Position numbers and translations under genes: made by a program. This document shows positions 37,301 through 47,223 of a stretch of 64,000 nucleotides of DNA, piece by piece. Source of the DNA: Bicyclus anynana. Taxonomy: Eukaryota > Arthropoda > Insecta > Lepidoptera > Nymphalidae. Location of the stretch: positions 17,610,698 through 17,674,697 of the forward strand of contig NC_069085.1 of the NCBI RefSeq assembly GCF_947172395.1, read 5' to 3'. Position 1 is the stretch's first letter. Each line of letters starts with the position of its first letter. The notes below the pieces were generated by a model. The model did no database searches. It was not told the origin of the DNA and worked only from the letters and a program-made list of their open reading frames with translations.

Positions 37301-40300
37301 TATTTTCCTGTAAGACTTGATTTTTGACAGTTACGACAATCCAGCGGTTATTACTGATTGACAATGAATTGCCACTCGTTATATACTACAATGACCCAAT
37401 TGTTTATAATATTGTATTGTAGGGTGAACATGGGTATGGTGGCATCTCCGTCGTCATCCCTGAACACCCCCGTGGGCACCAACGTGGCGTCGCCGGGGGG
37501 CGAGGAGGCGGCCTACAGGGAGAAGGTGCGCCAGCTGTCCAAGTACATCGAGCCGCTGCGCCGGATGATCATGAGGATGGTCAGCGAGGGGGAGAGTGAG
37601 TTGAACTGGTCTCCAGAAACATCCATATAAAAAGCAAGAAAATGCACCAATTGAGCCCGAACCATAACTAAAAACCGCCTCAAAATCGGACTAGTAGTTT
37701 TAAATTGGCGTCATTGGTTATCCCAAATTCATATACCCTCTCCATACTGTCACCACCAGTACCCAGTACCATCATTCATTACCATTATTTTATAGGGTTC
37801 CATATTTCTGAGCCCTTATAGGATATAGGGTAAAAGTATAACCAAGTTCAAATGATTTTCAGATGTGGAGAAACTGACAAAAATGAAGAACCTCCTGGAT
37901 ATCCTGTCGAACCCAAACAAGAGGATGGCTCTGGAGACGCTCATCAAATGCGAGGTGGTGCTCGAGAAGCTGGACTTCAAGAGGAGTGAGGGTGTCGGCC
38001 TGGGGCTACCTCAATCCACCGGAAAGGTATGGACATGACGATCATTACAAAACTGATTCTAAATAATACCATTGTTACAAAGGACTTTATTATATGGTGC
38101 ATAAGATCCATACTTGCTCGGCGATATTACCTACTAAATTTTAAATAGCTTGTGTGTATCTTTTTTATTGATGATTTCTTGAAATTATCAGACTGGAAGA
38201 TTCATATATCACATGGATATCAAGTAAGATCAGAGTGAAACCAGCAAGTGTGATGATTAGTACGGCTACCATTCATGATTTCAAAACTACTCTAGTAGGA
38301 TCTTAGAAAAATGGCTAGGCAGGGAGAACAACACGAGCAGAGAAGGGAAGTTGTAGTTAACTGTCAATGACATCCTTAACCTTACACCATCGATCACAAG
38401 TCCGGCGATCTCCTCGGGGGTTTTCTCTCTGCCATGATGGACCCGGCATCCGCACGGTGAACTCATGGAATGCTAAGATATTTCGTCTTTTCGTCTCAAC
38501 ATGTTTGAAGCAACGTTACTTGTAACTTCTAGTGAAGAGTTAATTAAATTCTTTATGATTAATAGAGTAGTTAACATTGAAGTGAACATTTCAGGAGCAG
38601 ATCTTCAACCCGCTGCTGGAGGTGGTGAACAACTGCCTGCAGTCGCCGCTGGCCAACCACACGCTCAAGCGAACGTTCGGCTCCACGCTCGACGCACTCA
38701 ATGGGCCGGAGATCAAGTATGATTTGAACGTCTATATATCTTAAACCATTCACATCAAAACATCATGAATTACAAGTCTTCTATCAAGCTTTAAACTTTA
38801 AGGATTTGATGGGGATAGATCTCCATCAATTCCTTAAAGTTATACTACTCACGAGTCTTTTCTCAAGCTTCTATCCCAATCATTGCTTAAAGACATATTA
38901 CTGACAAGTCTTCTCTCAAGGTTCTATCCTCATCATATTCTTAAAGATGACTACTCACAAGTCTTCTCTGTAGCTTCTATCGCCATCATTCATTAAAGAT
39001 ATATTACTGACAAGTCTTCTCTTGAGGTGCTATCCCCATCATTCCTTAAAGACATGTTACTGTTACTGACAAGTTTTCTCTTAAGGTTCTATCCCCATCA
39101 TTCCTTGAAGACATATGACTGACGACTTGTCAGTAATTTAAGGTTCTATCCCAATCATTCCTTAAAGACATATTACTGTTACTGACAAGTCTTTTCTTAA
39201 GGTTCTATCCCCATCATTCCTTAAAGACATATTACTGACAAGTTTTTCATTCTTATGCTTCATCATATTAGGTAGCTTAAACCTTTTGCAACCTCTGAAA
39301 CATTTTGAAAGTTCTCATTTGTTTTTTGCGCCCAATCTGGACTGTTGACTTTTAAACATAATATAAACATTTAAAACGTTTGTTCTACAGGAATCTTCCC
39401 GCACCACCTCAAAAGATGGCGAAGTTAGACGAGCCGACTATGGAAATTCCAGACGTACTGCAGGGAGAAATAGCCAGGCTGGACTCGAGGTTTAAAGTAA
39501 GAAAGATATATAAATTGTTCACTTATCTTTTAACTTTATTTTAATTTGCCGTGTTGATCCAATTGTTAAGGGACTATTGAGGAAGGCATTGATGAAGTGT
39601 GATAAGAGATGAAGGGGAGTAGTCTACAATCAAGTTCACTATATGTATTTGTTGTTATGTTAGTAATCGTTATAGCAACAAACATATATACGTTCAGGAT
39701 GAACGTATATATGTTTGTTATTTTCATGTTATTTTCATATGTTTGTTATTTTCATGTATTGTCTTTCCATGTGTCATACACGAAACATGGAAAGAAGTTC
39801 TTTATAACCCTAATAAAAGGAAAAGGCCTGCAAACAGCGGCCCATCAAGATAGGCTGATGCACTTTATGACATCAATTAGTATAACTGCTTTGACATTAA
39901 CTAGTATTTTAGAATTTAAACTATCGGAGTATTATTCATATTATATTTATATTAATTTATTATAAAACACGGCTAAAACTCACGTGATACAACGTCGGAG
40001 TATGCCCGACTAGTTTCGATCCCAAAGCGTTTGTTGCAACGCAGCACAATCTAAACGCGCGGCCGCTCGCAGCGCGCGTTGAGAGCGGTTGAGGGGTGGG
40101 GAGTGAAGGTTCCTTTACACTCTCTGATGGTTCCTGGATGTCATCTTGATTGGACCCGTCTTCTTGTAAACAAACCGAACTAGTGTTAGTTCGGTTGCCA
40201 ACCTTGCTCCAAGTTTTTTATTTGCGACATCGAATTCGTTTTGACACGCTGACGACAGCACCCACCCGTGATCACGATTAAAATTCGGGTAATTATAAAC

Positions 40301-42900
40301 CCTGGGCACTTGCACCCTTAGCCGATCGTAGCACACTCCTAACTAGTGCAAGTGAACGAAACTATGTCAAATCTTCGTTGGAGATAGTGGCTATTAGGGA
40401 CGATGACAGTTTTTAAAATTGTATATAAATTAAGAGTATGCTAATAGTAAAGCAATTTTGTAAAAGTAAGAGGGTATCTGGGATCATTACTTTCGTAGCT
40501 ACAGGGATTAAATGGGTCAGATTTTTGGCACTGCCACGGATCCCTGAAAAACGCCCCATACAAAATGGTACGAATTAGTGACGTCATAATGATCGTTAGA
40601 TTTGTATGGGCGTTCAAACAAAATTACTAATATCTTTCTTTGTGCATTTATGTTTATAGTTCACATATAATAAAATTTTTCATTTAATGGAACTGTATGA
40701 AAATTAGTTAACATTGACCCTAATTACACGAATTTATTATGAAAATCAATATATTCAAACCTAGTCATCATCAACATTAAACTAGTATTGTTGATTGGTG
40801 TAACTGCTGGCACTAAGCAGTACTGATCGGTACGATTGCGCGCGGCAGGTGTCGCTGGAGACGATGCAGCTGTCGGGCGGCGCGGGCGCCATCTCGCTGA
40901 TCGCGCAACTGGACGACGTGCGGCTGCCGTGCGTGCCCGCCGTGCACGTGTCGGTGCCGCGCGACTACCCCGCCGCCGCGCCCGCGCGCCTGCGCCCGCG
41001 CCCCGCCGCCGCGCGCGCCGGCCCCGCCGATTGCTTCCTAGCGCGCGTCGAGAGCGCCATGGACGCGCGCTGCGCCAGGTACGTGCGCTCGACTACCCCG
41101 CCGCCGCGCGGATGACTTGAGTTCATTTCTTTGTTAGGCAGCGTGAACACCGTCACGCTGCCTAACAAAAAAATTGTTGTATTTATTGATAATGATTTTT
41201 ATGTTGTTATTACTGATCATGAATTGTTTAGTGTGGGCATGAAGAACATGTCCGGCAGGAGAGGTGAGAATTGATGGATTCTAAAGGGATCACTTAAACC
41301 TACCCCGAGGTCACAAGTCCTGGGACCCGCTCGAGGTGTTTCCTCTACCACAAAAAGATGGTATACAATCACTTGCTGCTACCCGTCCCGTCATAATATT
41401 AGTGTGCTTTGCAGTATGAAGTTTCATACAAAGATACATTTCCGAGCTTATACATATGCTATGATCTTTATCAAGCGAAAATATATTATAGCAACTGAAA
41501 ATCTCACAGTGTGTAGAAAGTTGGTGCCAGTTTTAACTGTAGGTATCAACTGTTCAGATAAAACTGCAGGTCTATACCCGAGTAAGACGTTGAATAATAA
41601 TAATAATCATTATCATCATTATCAACCCATATACGGCTCACTGCTAAGCTCATGTCTCCTCGTAGAAAGAGAGGGGTTAGGCCAATAGTCCACCACGCTG
41701 GCCCTATGCGGATTGCCAGACTTCACACACGCAGAGAATTTAGAAAATTCTCTGGTATGGTAGGTTTCCTCACGATGTTTTTCCTTCACCGTTTGAGACA
41801 CGTAATATTTATTAGATAGAAGCAGGCGTTACTTTGCGGAAGTTCATCATGAATATGTAATGATTTATTTATTTTGCTATCATCCGCGAATAAACGACGA
41901 ACCCATGCGACAACGTCACCGAGATGGAGGAGTCTCAGGAGAGACTCAGGAGATGTTGCCTCTACAACTTTGCAATTGCACGATTGATTGACAATGATTA
42001 CGTAAATGACAAAATTGCTTGGAAATGAAATGTATTACATGACAGGCTACTTATATACCTATTGTTAAATGGTGATAAACTAAAAAAGGGTAAACCTGGC
42101 TGAGTTTGTTGTGGGCTCTTCTCGGACCAAGGCGCGTTTTAAGTTTTCGAATAATTATTATCACCATTATCTAAGTTTAATATTGTTACCTGACGTTTCG
42201 AAAGAGCTTGTAAACTAAGCCTATTTGAAATAAATGAATTTTGACTTTGACTTTTTGACTTGACTCGTTGTAGAGTCAACATCTCCAGAGGATGCTCCGG
42301 TTTCCGGTGAAACGTACGTAGAGAGTATTTTGTCGGACCTGGGTGAGGTTGTCGCATGGGTTCGTCGGTTTTTCGACATATTCGATTCGATATTTAATTT
42401 CTTAAAATGCACATAACTGATAAGATGGATATATCATATGGTTGCTCAGACCAATTATAGAAGGACCTGTATCGCACTCATAGTCACAACCAAAAATTGT
42501 CTGTCATTATCTGAGGAAAACGAGCTTAGATTTGGTATATATCTTATACTAAACTAGAAGTTTTTGTCCATTTTTCACACTATTCAACTACACAAAAAGG
42601 TGTTTTTACGGAGCACTTTAATCGACGAACACGATTACAACTATTTAACGTCGATTCTATAGAGACAGCTTTTATAATCGCATTAGATCATTGATCATGT
42701 ACTTTGACAGAAAAGTAACACCTAGCGAGGCAGTATACAATAGTTGGTCTGAGTATGGTTGGAATAACCATGAACGGCATTCCAGGTTGCCGAAGAGCTG
42801 CTCGGTGGGCCAGCTGCTGGACGCGTGGGAGATGAGCGTGCGGCAAGCGTGCGCGCCCGCGCCCGTCGCCTACACGCCCGTGCCCGCGCTCGGCCTCTAG
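28341..42900 (+). CDS. MED15: Mediator complex subunit 15 (MED15/ARC105)
   Basis: Twelve exons: 28341-28426, 30300-30439, 33143-33358, 34569-35006, 35400-35588, 36362-36488, 37423-37595, 37863-38026, 38595-38716, 39391-39496, 40849-41078, 42786-42900 (2,106 bp, 701 aa). MED15 is a Mediator tail subunit that receives activator signals through its KIX domain and passes them to RNA polymerase II. The N-terminal KIX reads WRTQSFRQTVISK / DEVIQRSG / ENHVFLKAKNRDEY. A long Met/Gln/Gly/Pro-rich middle replaces the pure polyglutamine runs of the fly and human proteins. The conserved C-terminal region includes YREKVRQLSKYIEPLRRMI, QLDDVRLPCVPAVHVSVP and the closing SVGQLLDAWEMSVRQACA. Start ATG 28341 fits the family N-terminus. 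Introns carry numerous SINEs, LINE pieces, a Helitron and a tandem array. A SINE-B begins about 70 bases after the stop. Confidence 0.93.
28426..30300. repeat. MED15 intron 1: SINE-A and a terminal-repeat fragment
   Basis: 28935-29168 is a minus-oriented SINE-A lacking its head (aacccatattcggctcactg through ttaatttcttaaaatgcaca). A hairpin lies at 29325-29360 (aaatttccttaacca / tggttaaggaaattt). 29648-29830 begins cagtggcgtagctag and is rich in ggccc blocks, like the ends of a widespread DNA-transposon repeat. The rest is AT-rich and unremarkable. Confidence 0.6.
30300..30439 (+). CDS. MED15: MED15 exon 2, core of the KIX domain
   Basis: Acceptor TTTTCCAG|A, donor GATGT|GTAAGT. Completes the KIX three-helix bundle begun in exon 1 (28341-28426, donor AAAT|GTAAGT). 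The SEMENHVFLKAKNRDEYMNM block is close to the human KIX sequence and identifies the gene. The open frame runs on past the donor to 30573, but that is intron. Confidence 0.93.
31085..31400 (-). repeat. SINE-A in MED15 intron 2
   Basis: Minus-oriented copy from aacccatatttgggtcactg to the head region (ggattcaaacc). A T run and an 18-base duplication of tcttacaatgttttt near 31235-31295 interrupt the body. Confidence 0.7.
31680..31985. repeat. GC-rich repeat fragment, probable LINE 3' region
   Basis: GC-rich block (cgccggtgtcgctgctgccc, ttgtcggtcgccagagcctt) in an AT-rich intron, ending cctcccccatacacccctca before attattaca. Short frames on both strands have no domain that I recognise. I infer a LINE 3' end by composition and tail only. 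Confidence 0.3.
32070..32330 (+). repeat. MITE-like repeat M1, copy with inverted termini
   Basis: Same core as 26760-26990. At its right side two exact 22-base arms, 32229-32250 (gtccctctataattggtaag plus ag) and 32279-32300, are inverted, and a third partial copy follows at 32302. This suggests the M1 terminus is gtccctctataattgg and that two elements or ends abut here. Confidence 0.6.
33400..33625. repeat. SINE-C fragment and pogo/Tigger-like transposon end
   Basis: 33400-33510 resembles the repeat at 61315-61533 (atgagggttggcaggcttgg, ttaacaaccactatgagat). At 33559 a sequence opening CAG after TA, cagcagaaactcgattatcc, with a second cgcgattatccgg copy, looks like the terminal repeat of a pogo/Tigger element. 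No transposase ORF is present. Confidence 0.4.
34190..34388 (+). repeat. SINE-A body in MED15 intron 3
   Basis: Plus-oriented, headless: ttaagaaattaaatatcacg to gagccgaatatgggttttta, ending in a GAGGAGGAGGA run instead of the usual GAT repeats. It lies about 180 bases upstream of exon 4. A tRNA-like head of another SINE, in minus orientation, sits at 34020-34085. Confidence 0.75.
34569..35006 (+). CDS. MED15: MED15 exon 4, Gly/Met/Gln-rich linker
   Basis: The longest MED15 exon, 146 codons dominated by M, G, Q, N and P (GMGGMQGQMGQQGP type). Such regions are disordered in Mediator tail subunits. Acceptor TGTTTAAG|GA, donor AATGG|GTTAGT. It follows exon 3 (33143-33358), of similar composition with more Pro and Asn. 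Confidence 0.88.
35690..36290 (-). mobile_element. LINE reverse-transcriptase tail in MED15 intron 5
   Basis: Minus strand 35840-36253 encodes the C-terminal part of a non-LTR reverse transcriptase: ECWAAKGMDSKRMHVNEMRM, LRWMCGVTRIDKIRNEYIRG and SLKVASVTEKLRSRRLAWTC, then shifted frames with gaggaaggccaaagaagag. It ends toward 35840 with aagtgggataagggtaagga. 35725-35815 is a SINE-D head (ccacagccgtgggttcgatt) in plus orientation, with a short palindrome gtcactacccactg / cagtgggtagtgac. Both elements are inactive fragments. Confidence 0.75.
36518..36709 (+). mobile_element. Non-autonomous Helitron-like element in MED15 intron 6
   Basis: Complete: TCTATACTAATATTATAAAA to gcgtcagCTAG, with A before and T after. 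It starts 29 bases past the exon 6 donor (36488|GTGAGT). Highly similar to 10238-10437, with a small deletion in the GTTT repeat. Confidence 0.75.
37423..38026 (+). CDS. MED15: MED15 exons 7-8, start of the conserved C-terminal region
   Basis: Exon 7 (37423-37595) holds the EEAAYREKVRQLSKYIEPLR motif shared by MED15 orthologues. Exon 8 (37863-38026) adds KLTKMKNLLDILSNPNKRM. The join is clean: ...GEGE plus A|AT = N, then VEKL. The short intron between them (37596-37862) has no repeat that I recognise. Confidence 0.9.
38765..39250. repeat. Degenerate tandem array in MED15 intron 9
   Basis: Roughly eight tandem units of about 53-62 bases, each containing ctatccccatcattccttaa, agacatattactgacaagtc and ttctctcaaggtt with substitutions and indels. 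One unit near 39120 contains an inverted piece (gacttgtcagtaa). Spacing is irregular and there is no coding potential. Confidence 0.8.
39677..39719. repeat. Perfect 20-bp hairpin in MED15 intron 10
   Basis: Arms aacaaacatatatacgttca (39677-39696) and tgaacgtatatatgtttgtt (39700-39719), separated by 3 bases. Part of the right arm sequence recurs just after (catatgtttgttattttcatg). Confidence 0.8.
39960..40380. repeat. GC-rich repeat-like segment in MED15 intron 10
   Basis: Compositionally distinct (cgcgcggccgctcgcagcgc near 40058), then sequence with no homology that I can place. It directly abuts TE-1 copy 2 and is probably a transposon fragment, but no diagnostic ends are seen. Confidence 0.3.
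40385..40775 (+). repeat. Unclassified repeat TE-1, copy 2
   Basis: Inverted relative to copy 1 (7490-7985). It runs from gatgacagtttttaaa through gatccctgaaaaacgcccca and tgtttatagttca to aatcaatatattcaaacct. It is shorter than copy 1 by about 100 bases in the AT-rich part. It lies in MED15 intron 10, 75 bases before exon 11. Confidence 0.65.
40849..41078 (+). CDS. MED15: MED15 exon 11, extremely GC-rich
   Basis: Encodes VSLETMQLSGGAGAISLIAQ, then LDDVRLPCVPAVHVSVPRDY, an Ala/Pro/Arg-rich insert, and FLARVESAMDARCAR. The dipeptide runs around PAAAPARLRPRPAAARAGPA replace a segment that is not low-complexity in the human protein. Acceptor GCGGCAG|GT, donor GCCAG|GTACGT. Nearly every third base is G or C, in sharp contrast to the flanking introns. 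Confidence 0.88.
41131..41168. repeat. Perfect 16-bp hairpin after MED15 exon 11
   Basis: ttgttaggcagcgtga (41131-41146) and tcacgctgcctaacaa (41153-41168) pair exactly around a 6-base loop, followed by an A run, 52 bases after the splice donor. It looks like a bacterial terminator, but in an intron such a function is not expected. Confidence 0.75.
41615..42440. repeat. MED15 intron 11: SINE-A plus fold-back LINE 3' sequence
   Basis: 41617-41812 is a minus SINE-A (headless). 41893-41923 (aacgacgaacccatgcgaca) is inverted at about 42342-42372. 42110-42240 (ctcttctcggaccaaggcgc, acctgacgtttcgaa, gcttgtaaactaag) recurs in the same orientation at 44275-44445. I infer it to be a LINE 3' end because it closes in repeated TTGACTT motifs. 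42390-42425 is a further SINE-A scrap. Confidence 0.6.
42555..42735 (+). repeat. MITE-like repeat M1 next to the last MED15 exon
   Basis: Shares attcaactacacaaa, tcgattctatagagacag, ttttataatcgcattagatc and ctttgacagaaaagtaac with the other M1 copies. It ends about 50 bases before the terminal exon acceptor, where the gtatacaatagttgg stretch begins. Confidence 0.55.
42786..42900 (+). CDS. MED15: MED15 terminal exon
   Basis: Acceptor GCATTCCAG|G. Encodes LPKSCSVGQLLDAWEMSVRQ ACAPAP..., ending VPALGL then TAG at 42898-42900. The LLDAW...SVxQAC motif corresponds to the LLNTWAQSVHQAC end of human MED15. Confidence 0.92.
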
Positions 42901-42969
42901 ACCACGCGCAGATAAGTGGCGCTGGATAACTTGCTATATCGGTTGAGTTGTTTTTGAGTTAAATTCAAT

Positions 42970-43212
42970 TTTCGGCTGGTGGGAGGCTTTAGCCGTGACT
43001 AGTTACCTACCGACAATGACGTACCGCCAAGCGATTTAGCGTTCCGGTATGATGTCGTGTAGAAACCGAAAGGGGTGTGGATTTCATCCTACTTCTAACA
43101 AGTTAGCCCGCTACCATCTTACGTGATCCATACCATCCATTATCATGAATGTATCATCACTTACCATCTGGTGAGATTGTCGTCAAGGGCTAACTTGTTA
43201 AGAATAAAAAAA
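42970..43212 (+). repeat. SINE-B directly downstream of MED15
   Basis: Plus orientation: ggctggtgggaggctttagc, gtaccgccaagcgatttagc, aagttagcccgctacc, ending AAGAATAAAAAAAA. It starts about 70 bases after the stop. Its AATAAA at 43203-43208 is the nearest canonical signal that I see after the stop, so the SINE may supply the MED15 poly(A) site (inference). Confidence 0.75.
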
Positions 43213-43509
43213 AAGTGTCGCTGAATAAGTTTTAAAATCGGACGAGTAGTTTTTTGAGTTAAATTGTAACAAAGTAACAAACAACCCCGTCTAGGAACGC
43301 CCGAAAGAAGCAAAGCTTTATAGGCGTTTCAGCAGCAGGTAAAGTCCTTTTCATGAAAGAAATCCCTCAAACGCTTTTCTTTCTTTTTTTCATTTGAGTA
43401 ATAACTCCCTGCGGAACCACTACGGCGACACCGGGGGGTGGGGGAGGGGGTGGGGTGCGAGCGCAGAAGCATCGTCTGGTACACGACGGCTGAAAAAAAG
43501 ACAGGGCGT

Positions 43510-44000
43510 CTCCTATGAGACTCGGGCCTCGGCTTAGAGGGTCATTCGGGAGGGTGCAACCGTGACCTGAGTATCAGTCCGGACGCCTTCGAGATCGTGA
43601 GTTACCACGTCCACGTGACGTTAGATATCGACCTCGTCTTCGCCGGCGAAGACGCTGTGTAGCTTGTGATTGTGTTGCCTGGGAAGCGTTGTCGGTCGTC
43701 ATATCATCGTCTGGGTCGTAGAGGACGTTTTTGGGACGTCCCTGCTTGGAGTTAGCGTTAAGATTGGGAGTGTAGTTGCAAGCCTCAACCACTAGTTGGT
43801 TGGGATCGATGGCAGCTCTGTCAAAATAGTTTTTAGAGAGCTGTTTCATGTATTTAGCTATTGTCGGTAAGTGTATATCTCTATGGAGATCGTTATTGCG
43901 TATAAACCACGGTGATTTGGCGCAGAAAACGATTTGCAAGGTTTGAAGCGGCCTGAGGGTCGCTTTGGGACAAACACTACACTAGCTAAGGTTAAGATCG
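43510..44000 (-). mobile_element. Jockey-like LINE 3' fragment
   Basis: The minus-strand ORF 43574-43939 encodes LQIVFCAKSPWFIRNNDLHR, then LPTIAKYMKQLSKNYFDRA and a basic tail rich in R. The APWFVRNxxLHRDxxLPT pattern is the usual C-terminus of jockey/CR1-type reverse transcriptases. The catalytic domain is absent, so this is a 5'-truncated copy. It is bracketed by short inverted sequences (ccttttcatgaaag at about 43346, catgaaaaggac at about 44166). The G-run at 43430-43460 is outside the frame. Confidence 0.7.
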
Positions 44001-44274
44001 GACGGATCGTGGTTTTGTAAAGCGTTAGCTTTGAGCGGGGGGTCCCCCAAACGCAGCGCTAAAGTTTTAATTGCGCTCATTGTCATTTGGTAATGGCGGT
44101 CTTATTGTCATTTGTGTAAGGCGCTGTCAATTTTAGTTCACGTTTTAGCCGTGGGACTTCATTCATGAAAAGGACTCTACTGTGCGCACCGAATTTGCCA
44201 CTCTGTATATTTCATGTTATTATCCAATAAATTATTAAATTATAAGTATATTTATAATTTATATTTTTATTGAG

Positions 44275-44450
44275 TTTGTTGTGGGATCTTCTCGGACCAA
44301 GGCACGTTTGGAACCCGCGTAACTTTAATTTTAAGTTTTCGACTAATTATTATCACCATTATCGTATATTATAACCTGACGTTTCGAAAATGCTTGTAAA
44401 CTAAGTCTAATTGAGATAAATGAATATTGATATTGATATTAATTAAACAG
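44275..44450 (+). repeat. LINE 3'-end repeat, second copy
   Basis: Direct repeat of 42110-42240 (ggatcttctcggaccaaggc, taattattatcaccattatc, acctgacgtttcgaaa), ending in a degenerate GATATT tail and then an acagacagacagacag / ctgtctgtctgt palindrome at 44450-44478. Confidence 0.6.
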
Positions 44451-44479
44451 ACAGACAGACAGTCTGTCTGTTTAAATGT

Positions 44480-45104
44480 TAATGTCGCAACTACTCAACA
44501 GATTTATTATGCAGCGGAGAAAGTCGCGAGCGTCCGCTAGTATGTAACATTCGACGTACAAAAATAAAAACGAGAGTTATACTAATATAGTCTTTAGTAT
44601 GAAAGAGTAAGGTCGTATTTGTAATGTCTCGATAATTTAAAACGTAATTTGTAAGGAAATGTAATTTATTATGAAGTTTCGTTCGAAAATACGACCATTT
44701 TAAAATTTGTAAATAAGAGAATGATTTATAATGTTAAAGGCCAGTTTCACCAACTTAAGTTTTGTCACTTACTAGGGTTTAAGATCCGGTATTAGAAATT
44801 ACGCCCTCATCTGTTATTCTTTAGTGACATGAGTAAATGATTGACATTTTTCATACTAAATCTAGGAGACCGTGAACTAGATAAAAGGCAACTTATTACA
44901 GTAAAATGAAGCATAAAGTAAGCCTTCATTTGATATATTAGACTACTAAATAATTGATGATTGTATTTATATAACATTAATGAATTGTTTATATCTGGCA
45001 ACCTTACAGTTGCAGTGTGAAAGCAAGCAACCGTTACTTTTCAATTTTCGGTATATTCTATTAATTTTTTTTAAATTAATCATTGAGGGTAGGAGATTAA
45101 AGAA

Positions 45105-45176
<72 letters not shown>

Positions 45177-47200
45177 TTTAATACTGTACGGTCGCTATTT
45201 AACTAGGCAACCTATGTGCAGTTTGTCAATGTAATTATTTTCTCATCTGAGTTAAGAACAGATGAGGGATTTTTTATGCCGGATCTCTCACTATATAAAT
45301 GTCAAATGACAAATACAATACATGTAAATAAGATATCCGACATTTGAAGGTGGTGAAACTGACCCTTACTCTAGGGTAATTTAGATTAATTAAGAATTTT
45401 GGTAATATCTATCAATTATATAATTATTGAGTTGTTTTAAATGTTATTTTTTTAAATGTTTTGTATTTTCAATACATTGTTTTTACGTCACACTGAATAG
45501 TTTATAATACATATTTTTACGTTTCTACTTTACTATTACAATATTTAATAAAGTATTCATACGTAAATGTTTTGAATGCAGTTTAGTTATAAATATTTTT
45601 AATTTATAGATTTCACAAAGAGAATGTGAGGTGTTACTATAAGTTATTTCATATAAATAGGATAAGCTAACAAAGCAATATTGTTACATTAATCAAGTTT
45701 TTCAGATATATTTTTTTACATTGCAATACATTTGCTGTTCCATGACAGTTTTGCTGTTCCATGACATTGTTACTAATAACTCTGCAATTTTTTGCAGTTT
45801 GTTTTTGATATTTATAAGGCTGACCGCATACATTCGTTTTCCGTATTCGTTTTCCTAATTCGTAATTTCGATTTGGAATTCCGTGAGACTACCGCAGGCT
45901 TCAAGTTTGTCTTCATTCGGAATTTCGGAATGTTTATTTTCACAAAGGTTCGCATTCGTTACGTGCACGCATAATTTTATCCGTTCGGAAAAAACGTACA
46001 TTTTTGTCATTAAATGTATTCCAACGAATTGACAACCTCCTCCTTTATTGAATTCGGTTAAAAAAATATGGTAATTTTATATTCACGATACATTATATCC
46101 ATATATATTTTCATTGTATACCAATATAATATAAAATACATTCAAATGCGAAGCGTTAGTGACAATCAAAATATACCAGTTAATAAACACAAAAATTCGA
46201 AACCGAAAAAATCACCTAAAAAATAGAAAAAGCATAAAAACAAAGTATCCGAAAAAAAAAGTTTGTTTGTGATATTAATCTGTGATAACACACAAAATTC
46301 AACAGATTATCATGTGAATAGTTATAATTTATGTAAGAATAATTTATATTGTTTGTAAGGTAGTTGTGTAAGGTATGTAAGTTAATGAATAAAATGATTC
46401 TGGTAATCATTTAAGTGATGATTTTTTCCTAGTTCCAAAAATGGTCCTTAGTTTTTAAATTGTTGGTAATAGCGTAATAATAAACAACAATATGAAATTC
46501 CAAAGATTACTGATAAAAATAGGCTATGGATGACTATTACCTGTGCTGTGGTATTTACTATACTAAACGATAGGTCTATGATCCATAGACTATTTTTTTA
46601 ATCTGTAGATTTGTTGTCTTTAACACCATATTACACTTTTTCATGTTGGGCATTTTTTTTTATTTTTATAATTTACGTCTCGATCTCCGGTTAGCGAAAA
46701 TGTTTGAGAGAATCAAATTAATCTTATAATGAATTTAGTCCTAACGGTCTCTTGAGCATTTTTTGCTATTGACTAATTTTTATAGTTAGAAAAGTGTATG
46801 GCGCGAAAAACAAAGATATAACTAAATGATCGAAAATCTTTATATTTAGGTAAAATGATGAAAAAAATAAGCAATAAATTTTGTACATAATTAAATTTAC
46901 AACGATTCTTTTTACATTTTAAAAATAGACATAATTTGTAATATAAAATCTTTACCCATAATAAAGTTATTGTACTTGTAAAATTGTTTTTTTTTTAAAT
47001 ACAATTCCTCGTCTCATTACCCTTTATTTTTTAATATATCCTACTGAATTTGTGGCATGCATAGAGAATTAGGTTATTAAGTAAGTTTAAATGATATAAC
47101 GAGAACAATTTAGAACTGGCGGTTAAGTCTAGTCCAAGGAAAGGCTCGCCTCAACGTTCAGGATTTAGGTAAGTAAAACAACAGTTCAAATGATAATAGT
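44480..47200. other. AT-rich intergenic region between MED15 and TRIM45
   Basis: Non-coding. Contains an uninterrupted (AT)n tract at about 45109-45174 and a short direct repeat (ttgctgttccatgacagtt, near 45732 and 45752). ORFs of 60-75 codons have no motif. The TRIM45 poly(A) signal lies at its right edge, since the two genes converge. Confidence 0.5.
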
Positions 47201-47201
47201 C

Positions 47202-47207
47202 TTTATT
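47202..47207 (-). terminator. TRIM45 polyadenylation signal
   Basis: AATAAA on the minus strand, 16 bases after the stop codon at 47224. This is very close, leaving a 3' UTR of only a few tens of bases if used. Confidence 0.5.
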
Positions 47208-47223
47208 ACTATATGGATATGGT

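Noticed and set aside
38765..39250. CRISPR-like repeat-spacer array
   Set aside because: Units are contiguous tandem repeats with no distinct spacers, in an animal intron.
41131..41175. Rho-independent terminator (hairpin followed by an A run)
   Set aside because: The genome is eukaryotic and the hairpin lies in a MED15 intron; there is no bacterial context.
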